A stretch of 35,449 nt of DNA. Source: Streptomyces adelaidensis. GTDB lineage: Bacteria > Actinomycetota > Actinomycetes > Streptomycetales > Streptomycetaceae. Shown here piece after piece: positions 30,804-35,449 of this stretch. The position numbers and the translations under genes are program-made. The DNA is taken from contig NZ_JAEMUX010000083.1 in NCBI RefSeq assembly GCF_016598475.1, positions 1-35,449 of the forward strand. The letters are read 5' to 3'. The number at the start of each line of letters is the position of its first letter. Position 1 is the first letter of the stretch. Below the pieces are notes generated by a model. The model saw nothing but the letters and a program-made list of their open reading frames with translations, ran no database searches and was not told the DNA's origin.

Positions 30804-31970
30804 TCAGTCCACTATGGCCATCTGGCGGGGGGTGCCGTTGAGGCGTCGGCCGCCGTCCTCGGTCACCGTCACGATGTCCTCGATCCGTACCCCGAAACGG
30901 CCCGGCAGATAGACGCCGGGTTCGACGGAGAAGCACATGCCGGGCACGAGGGGCCGCTCCTCGCCCTCGATCATGTACGGCGGTTCGTGGGTGGTGACGC
31001 CGATGCCGTGTCCGGTGCGGTGGATGAAGCGGTCGCCGTACCCGGCCTCGGTGATGACCGCGCGGGCGGCCCGGTCGACGTCCTGGCAGGCGGCGCCCGG
31101 CCGTACCGCGCGGAACCCCGCCTCCTGGGCGGCGCGCACGATGTCGTGCACCTCGCGCTCCTCGGCGCCCGGTGGGCCGACGTGGACCGTGCGGGAGGTG
31201 TCGGAGCCGTAGCCGTCCTTGAGGCCGCCGAAGTCGAGGACGACCATGTCGCCGCGCCGGATGACGCGGTCGCCGGCCTCGTGGTGCGGGTTGGCGCCGT
31301 TCGGGCCGGAGGCGACGATGGTGAAGTCGACCTGGGAGTGCCCGAACCGCCGCAGCAGTACGGCGAGTTCGGCGGCGACCTCGGTCTCGCGGCGCCCCGC
31401 GAAGGGGACCTGGCGGATCTCCTCGTAGGCCCGGTCGGCGGCCGCGCCGGCCGCTGCCAGCCGGGCCAGTTCCGCCGCGTCCTTCACCGCCCGCAGCATC
31501 GGCAGGGTCTCGGTGCACGCCACGTACGTCGTGTCCGGCAGGCGCCGTTGCAGGCCGAGCAGGTGCAGCGCCCAGGTGTTGTCGCTGACGCCGAAGCGCC
31601 CGTGCGGGCCTAGGACGGAGACGGCCGCCTCGTACGGGTCCTTGCCGTCGGTCCAGTCCCGCAGGGTGAGCGCGGGCCCGCCGGGGGCCGCCGCGGCGTC
31701 CGGGGCCTCCAGGGTGGGCACGACCAGCACCGGGTCCGCGCCGTCCCGCAGCACCAGCATGGTGAGCCGCTCCGTCTCCGGCGGCCGGTGGCCGGTCAGC
31801 CACACCAGGTCCGGGCCCGGCGCGACGAGCAGTCCGTCGAGCCCGGCAGCCGCGGCTGCGCGCGCCGCGCGCCGCATCCGCGCCCGGTAGTCGTCGGTGG
31901 TGAAGGGCGAAGGCGGATCGTCGGCGGTGAAGGGCGCGAGCGCCGCTCCGTCGCTGGGCGTGCCGGTCAT
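30804..31970 (-). CDS. M24 family Xaa-Pro peptidase
   Basis: A 388-residue cytoplasmic metallopeptidase of the aminopeptidase P / prolidase family, removing N-terminal residues next to proline. The N-terminal creatinase-like domain (GLDGLLVAPGPDLVWLTGHR) leads to the pita-bread catalytic domain. All five metal ligands are visible: D246 (VVLDFGG), D257 (GYGSDTSRT), H321 (HRTGHGIG), E350 (FSVEPGVYL) and E364 (VRIEDIV). ATG 31970 has GGAGG 5 bases upstream. Peptide recycling is the likely role. It probably shares a transcript with the kinase-like gene downstream. Confidence 0.92.
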   Translation of the reverse strand: MTGTPSDGAALAPFTADDPPSPFTTDDYRARMRRAARAAAAAGLDGLLVAPGPDLVWLTGHRPPETERLTMLVLRDGADPVLVVPTLEAPDAAAAPGGPALTLRDWTDGKDPYEAAVSVLGPHGRFGVSDNTWALHLLGLQRRLPDTTYVACTETLPMLRAVKDAAELARLAAAGAAADRAYEEIRQVPFAGRRETEVAAELAVLLRRFGHSQVDFTIVASGPNGANPHHEAGDRVIRRGDMVVLDFGGLKDGYGSDTSRTVHVGPPGAEEREVHDIVRAAQEAGFRAVRPGAACQDVDRAARAVITEAGYGDRFIHRTGHGIGVTTHEPPYMIEGEERPLVPGMCFSVEPGVYLPGRFGVRIEDIVTVTEDGGRRLNGTPRQMAIVD

Positions 31971-32202
31971 CCATGCCTCCGTGTCCTCGGAGTCCCAGGG
32001 CTACGGGGAGCATCCTGCCCCTCCACCGCGGCGCACGCGAGCCGATTGCGCCGTGGCGTCAACTGTCGGCGTCGACGGCCGACGACGACCGTCGGTGTCA
32101 GCTCCAGCGAGCCGACTAATGGTTGAGGGTTGCCCGTCCGTTAGATCTAATGCTTGGATTCACTTGTTCCATTAAGCACCGCCCTGAGGGAGGCGTACGA
32201 CG
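31971..32202. other. Divergent intergenic region with an AT-rich palindrome
   Basis: 232 bases separate the M24 peptidase (minus) and the phosphoesterase (plus). TTAGATCTAA (32141-32150) is a perfect 10-base palindrome in an AT-rich patch (32110-32175) that stands out from the rest of the window. It may carry overlapping promoters: TTGAGG (32123-32128) upstream and TAAT-containing sequence nearby. GGGAGG before 32203 is the ribosome site of the plus gene. Confidence 0.4.
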
Positions 32203-32958
32203 ATGCTCGTACTCGCGCACATCAGTGATCTGCATCTGGACGGGAGCGACCGGGCCACCCGGCGTGCCGAGCGGGTGCGGGATCTGCTGTGGGGGCTGCC
32301 AGGGAGGGTGGACGCGCTGCTGGTGACCGGGGACATCGCGGACCACGGGACGGAGGCCGAGTACGAGGAGGCCGCGCGCCTCCTCGGGCTGCGGGAGGGC
32401 GGGGCGCCCTTCCCGGTGCTCACCTGCCCGGGCAACCACGACAGCCGGGCGGCCTACCGCAAGGCGCTCCTCGAAGAGCCCGCCGCCGACGGGCCGGTCA
32501 ACAGCGTGCACGTCTTCGCCGACGCGGCCGTCCTGATGTGCGACTCCAGCATTCCGGGGCAGGACGAGGGCGCACTGGACGCGCAGACGTACACCTGGAT
32601 CGAGGAGACCCTCGACGACCTCGACGGCGACCGGCCCGCGCTGCTCGCCTTCCACCATCCGCCGGTGGCGCTGCACCACCCGCTGCCGGACAGGTACCGG
32701 CTGGGCCGGCCCGACACCCTCGCCCGGCTGCTGGGCCGGCGGCCGGAGATCGCCGGACTCATCACCGGGCACGCCCACACCCCCGCCGCGACCACCTTCG
32801 CCGGACTGCCGCTCGTCGTCGGCCCCGGGGTCACCTGGACGCTGCGGCTGCCCTGGGAGGGCGACCAGGTCGCGGACCGCGAGGCGCCGCCCGGGCTCGC
32901 GTTCCATGTCCTGGACGACGAGGGACGGCTGACCAGCCACTTCCGGGTGGCTGTGTAG
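32203..32958 (+). CDS. Calcineurin-like metallophosphoesterase, CpdA type
   Basis: A 251-residue dinuclear-metal phosphoesterase of the class III cyclic nucleotide phosphodiesterase/CpdA-like group. The metal-site motifs are all present and in order: HISDLHLDG (D9, H11), VTGDIADHG (D44), CPGNHDSR (N78, H79), LAFHHPPV (H151/H152) and ITGHAHTPA (H190, H192). The N-terminus is exactly at the first motif, and GGGAGG lies 9 bases before ATG 32203. cAMP hydrolysis is plausible; other phosphodiesters cannot be excluded. It is a single-gene unit divergent from the M24 peptidase. Confidence 0.9.
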   Translation: MLVLAHISDLHLDGSDRATRRAERVRDLLWGLPGRVDALLVTGDIADHGTEAEYEEAARLLGLREGGAPFPVLTCPGNHDSRAAYRKALLEEPAADGPVNSVHVFADAAVLMCDSSIPGQDEGALDAQTYTWIEETLDDLDGDRPALLAFHHPPVALHHPLPDRYRLGRPDTLARLLGRRPEIAGLITGHAHTPAATTFAGLPLVVGPGVTWTLRLPWEGDQVADREAPPGLAFHVLDDEGRLTSHFRVAV

Positions 32959-33001
32959 GGGGCTCGACGAGACGTCGGCCCCTGGTCTATGGCCCCTGGC
33001 T

Positions 33002-33115
33002 TCTCTCTTCCAGCCGGAACTGGCCGGGGACGGCAGCCGCCCGCACCCGATCGTGCGTGCGCCGGCCCGGGCCGCGGTCGAGCACGCGACCCGGGCGACG
33101 CCTCGGCCGGTGTGA
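33002..33115 (+). pseudogene. Possible C-terminal coding remnant before the end of geoA
   Basis: In the 163-base gap after the phosphoesterase, one plus-strand frame reads FQPELAGDGSRPHPIVRAPA, then RAAVEHATRATPRPV and TGA. Nearly every codon in it ends in G or C, as expected of a real Streptomyces reading frame. It has no start codon or ribosome site and no recognised homology, so it could be the tail of a lost gene. It may also be chance in GC-rich DNA. Confidence 0.2.
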
Positions 33116-33121
33116 TCCGGG

Positions 33122-35332
33122 TCAGACCGCGTTCCTGAGCGCGAAGGACAGGGCCGGTGGCCGCAGGTCCGGGACGAAGCCGTGGGCCCGGCTCGCCAGG
33201 AACTCGGGCTTGTAGCGGTCGACCTGCCGGTGCCAGTTGAGGATGCCGGACAGCCAGTTCTGGAGGTCGGTCACATAGCCGCCCATGATCGCGCGGGCCT
33301 CCTCCGACAGCTCGAAGTCGTCGTAGACGATGGGGAGTTCATGGGCGACGACGTGCTCGAACTGGCGCATCCGCTGGGTCATGAGGTCGTGGATCACGTT
33401 GAGGGCGGTCGGGTAGTCGCAGCCGAAGAAGTTCTGCACGACGAGGATCGCGTTGTGGACCTCGCCCTCGTACTCGATCTCCTTCTGGTAGGAGAAGACG
33501 TCGTTGATGAGGCACGCGTAGTCGATGGCCGCGTTCTCCAGTGAGCGGACGGGGCCGCTGCGGTAGACCTCGTCCGGGATCTGCGGGCCGTGGCCCATCC
33601 GGCACATGCTGAGGGTGAGGTCGGAGCCGAAGGTGGCGCGCCGCATCTCCAGGTAGTCGACCGGGTCGGGGACGCGGTTCTGGATCTGGTTGAACACCTC
33701 CCACACCCAGCTCTCGGTCATCATGTCGACCGACTCCTTCAGGGTGCGCCGTTGGTCGGGCGTCATCGCCGCCGTCGTACGCGCCCAGAGGTCGATGAGC
33801 CCCCGTTCCATGCCGTTGGCCGGGAGGGGCACCGCCTCCCCGTCGACGGGCATGCAGTCGGAGAGCCGGGCGGTGGTGAGTCGCGCGGCGGCGAGGTCGC
33901 GGCGGTGGCCGAAGACGAGCGGGTAGTAGTCGTCGCCGTAAGTACCCCACGCCAACCAGCGGGAGCTCAGGTCGAGTTGCTCGGGCGTCGCGTCCGGGTC
34001 GAGGCCGGCCGAGCAGAGCGGAAGGTCGGCGGCGGCGAGCCGCTCCTCGTCCCAGACGCCCTCGCTGAGCATGCCCATCGCGTGCGTCCAGGGGATGAGG
34101 CGGTCGCGGGCGCCGTCCAGGTGCGGGGACAGCTCCACCTTGAACGGCATGTAGAAGTCGGGGAGTCGGGACGGCCCCACCTTCTCGTACGGCACGTGCG
34201 TGTGGGCGCGCAGCCGTTCCGCGGCGGCGGTCGCGAGCAGTGCCCCCAGGTCGCCGGCGGACGTGCCGAACCCGGCCCGGGCGGCCAGCGCGGGGCCGGA
34301 CAGGATCGCGCCGCCGAAGTCCATCGGGCCGCGCGAGGAGGTGGCCCCCTCGTTCATGTAGCGGCTCGACCGCATGTGCCACTCGTGGCCGCCGGACTGC
34401 CAGTCCTGCAGCCCCTTCGTGTACGCCGCCACGGCGGCGACCTCGGCCGGGTTCAGGCCCTTCTCCAGGGCCAGGGCGGGCACTTCGGTGAGCGCGGTGT
34501 TCTCGAACTGGTGCAGCCGGGAGGTGAGGATGTCGTTGACGGTCTCGGCGGCCTGCTGGGTGCCGCAGTCGAAGAAGGTCTCCAGGACGAGTACGCCGTT
34601 GCTGTTCTCGCCCTCGTCCTCGACCTCCCGCTGGTACGAGAACAGGTCGTTGCGCAGATGCACGGCGTCGGAGAACGTCTCCATCAGGACCCTGAGGGGC
34701 CTCGACTCCGCGACGGCCGCGGGTACTTCGGCGGTCGCGTACTCCACCAGGCCGGCGGACCAGGGGGCGCCGCCGACCTTCCGGCGCATCTCGATGTACT
34801 CGACCGGGTTGGCGATCCGGCCCTCGTTGATGTTGGACAGCTCCCAGAGCGACTCGTTGAGCAGATGCTCGGTGGCCACGGCGAATCGGCGGCGCCAGTC
34901 CATCGACATCGCCGGGACCGTGCGCGCCCAGAGATCGGCGAGGCCCGCCTCCACCGGGTTCAGCGGTTCCGGTACGGGGATGGCGAGGTCAAGTGGCATG
35001 AAGAGCGGGAGTCGGTCGAGGTGGGCCTTGCCGCCGGGGCGGTCCTGGGAGCGCTTGAAGAGCTCAAGGAAGTGGTCGTCGAAGAAGAACACCCACACGT
35101 ACCAGTCGGTGATGAGCGAGAGCGCGGGGCCGTCGCAGTCGGGGTGCGTGTACGCGCACAGCAGGCCGTAGTCGTGTGCCTGGAGGTCCTGCTGGTCCCA
35201 TACGCCGGAGCCCTCCAGCATGCCCATCTGCCGGGCCCATTCGGTGGAGTGGGTCCTGGCCTCTTCCAGGTGGGGGTTCAGCCGGGCGGGGTACGGCATG
35301 TAGAAGTGCGGGAGTTCGAACGGCTGCGTCAT
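33122..35332 (-). CDS. geoA: Geosmin synthase (germacradienol/geosmin synthase)
   Basis: A 736-residue bifunctional sesquiterpene cyclase. Its N-terminal domain converts farnesyl diphosphate to germacradienol, and its C-terminal domain turns that into geosmin with loss of acetone. The N-terminal domain has the aspartate-rich motif DDHFLE (85-90) and the NSE motif NDLFSYQRE (228-236). The C-terminal domain has the variant DDYYP (467-471) and its own NSE motif NDVFSYQKE (610-618). Both halves start with the related phrases LPHFYMPYPARLNPHLEEAR and LPDFYMPFKVELSPHLDGAR. Length and motifs match the well-studied Streptomyces enzyme (S. coelicolor SCO6073). ATG 35332 has only a weak GGTAGGG upstream. 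Confidence 0.97.
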   Translation of the reverse strand: MTQPFELPHFYMPYPARLNPHLEEARTHSTEWARQMGMLEGSGVWDQQDLQAHDYGLLCAYTHPDCDGPALSLITDWYVWVFFFDDHFLELFKRSQDRPGGKAHLDRLPLFMPLDLAIPVPEPLNPVEAGLADLWARTVPAMSMDWRRRFAVATEHLLNESLWELSNINEGRIANPVEYIEMRRKVGGAPWSAGLVEYATAEVPAAVAESRPLRVLMETFSDAVHLRNDLFSYQREVEDEGENSNGVLVLETFFDCGTQQAAETVNDILTSRLHQFENTALTEVPALALEKGLNPAEVAAVAAYTKGLQDWQSGGHEWHMRSSRYMNEGATSSRGPMDFGGAILSGPALAARAGFGTSAGDLGALLATAAAERLRAHTHVPYEKVGPSRLPDFYMPFKVELSPHLDGARDRLIPWTHAMGMLSEGVWDEERLAAADLPLCSAGLDPDATPEQLDLSSRWLAWGTYGDDYYPLVFGHRRDLAAARLTTARLSDCMPVDGEAVPLPANGMERGLIDLWARTTAAMTPDQRRTLKESVDMMTESWVWEVFNQIQNRVPDPVDYLEMRRATFGSDLTLSMCRMGHGPQIPDEVYRSGPVRSLENAAIDYACLINDVFSYQKEIEYEGEVHNAILVVQNFFGCDYPTALNVIHDLMTQRMRQFEHVVAHELPIVYDDFELSEEARAIMGGYVTDLQNWLSGILNWHRQVDRYKPEFLASRAHGFVPDLRPPALSFALRNAV

Positions 35333-35415
35333 GGGCGGGCCCTACCCGTCGACTCCGGCGGGCATCCGGGAGGGGGCACATGATCACACCATCGCGTGAA
35401 TCCGGGCGGGTTTCT

Positions 35416-35449
35416 GGGTGGTTCCCGGGTGGTTCCCGGGTGGTTCCCG
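35416..35449. repeat. Three 11-base tandem repeats upstream of geoA, running off the window
   Basis: GGGTGGTTCCC is repeated without change at 35416-35426, 35427-35437 and 35438-35448, and the next base continues the pattern at the window edge. The array lies about 85 bases upstream of the geoA start codon and may extend further. Unit length is close to one helical turn. Confidence 0.85.

Noticed and set aside
35416..35449. CRISPR-like array
   Set aside because: Units are 11 bases with no spacers between them; this is a simple tandem repeat.

Overview
The window looks like chromosomal DNA of a Streptomyces or close relative. It is GC-rich throughout, with codons ending mostly in G or C and frequent GTG starts. 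It carries a bifunctional geosmin synthase, a SAV2148-family HEPN protein, an OleD/MGT-type macrolide glycosyltransferase, Streptomyces-type transposase remnants and a dispersed intergenic repeat with the general form seen in streptomycetes. No tRNA, rRNA, CRISPR array or intact mobile element was seen.

Layout. (1) 1-4888, plus strand: the end of a sulfur assimilation operon. It has the C-terminal part of cysN, a short leader-like ORF with cysteine codons, an SsuABC-type ABC importer and a sirohydrochlorin chelatase. Together these genes take up a sulfur source, activate sulfate and supply siroheme for sulfite reduction. (2) 4927-7179, minus: a maleylpyruvate-isomerase-like (MDMPI) protein, a ketopantoate-reductase-family protein and a DUF1697 protein, closely spaced. 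(3) 7427-9739, plus: an MMPL membrane transporter, ending against a convergent CDP-alcohol phosphatidyltransferase (9779-10723, minus) with a perfect 15-bp hairpin between them. (4) 10987-13655, minus: a macrolide glycosyltransferase with an operator-like palindrome inside its promoter, and an in-frame chimera joining the N-terminus of a sugar permease to a solute-binding protein. (5) 13896-17413: an APH-type kinase (plus), then GNAT acetyltransferase, DEDDh exonuclease and SAV2148 HEPN protein (minus).

(6) 17742-29676: a trehalose-from-glycogen set, glgX/treX, treY and treZ, all plus strand. treY and treZ are separated by about 5.5 kb. That gap holds two transposase fragments truncated at one shared point, a secreted peptidoglycan-binding-type protein, a convergent pair of M14 zinc carboxypeptidase paralogues and a DUF1707-FHA protein. 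GlgX debranches glycogen, TreY converts the chain end to a trehalosyl unit and TreZ releases trehalose. (7) 29796-32958: an MPH/APH-like protein that has lost both catalytic aspartates, an M24 Xaa-Pro peptidase and a CpdA-like metallophosphoesterase. (8) 33122-35332, minus: geosmin synthase, preceded at the window edge by three 11-bp tandem repeats.

No wholly new multi-gene system could be demonstrated. The most unusual items are the permease/binding-protein chimera, the candidate pseudokinase, the convergent M14 pair with its palindrome-plus-promoter arrangement, and the leader ORF in the sulfur operon. All family names come from reading motifs in the translated sequence; no database search was run.
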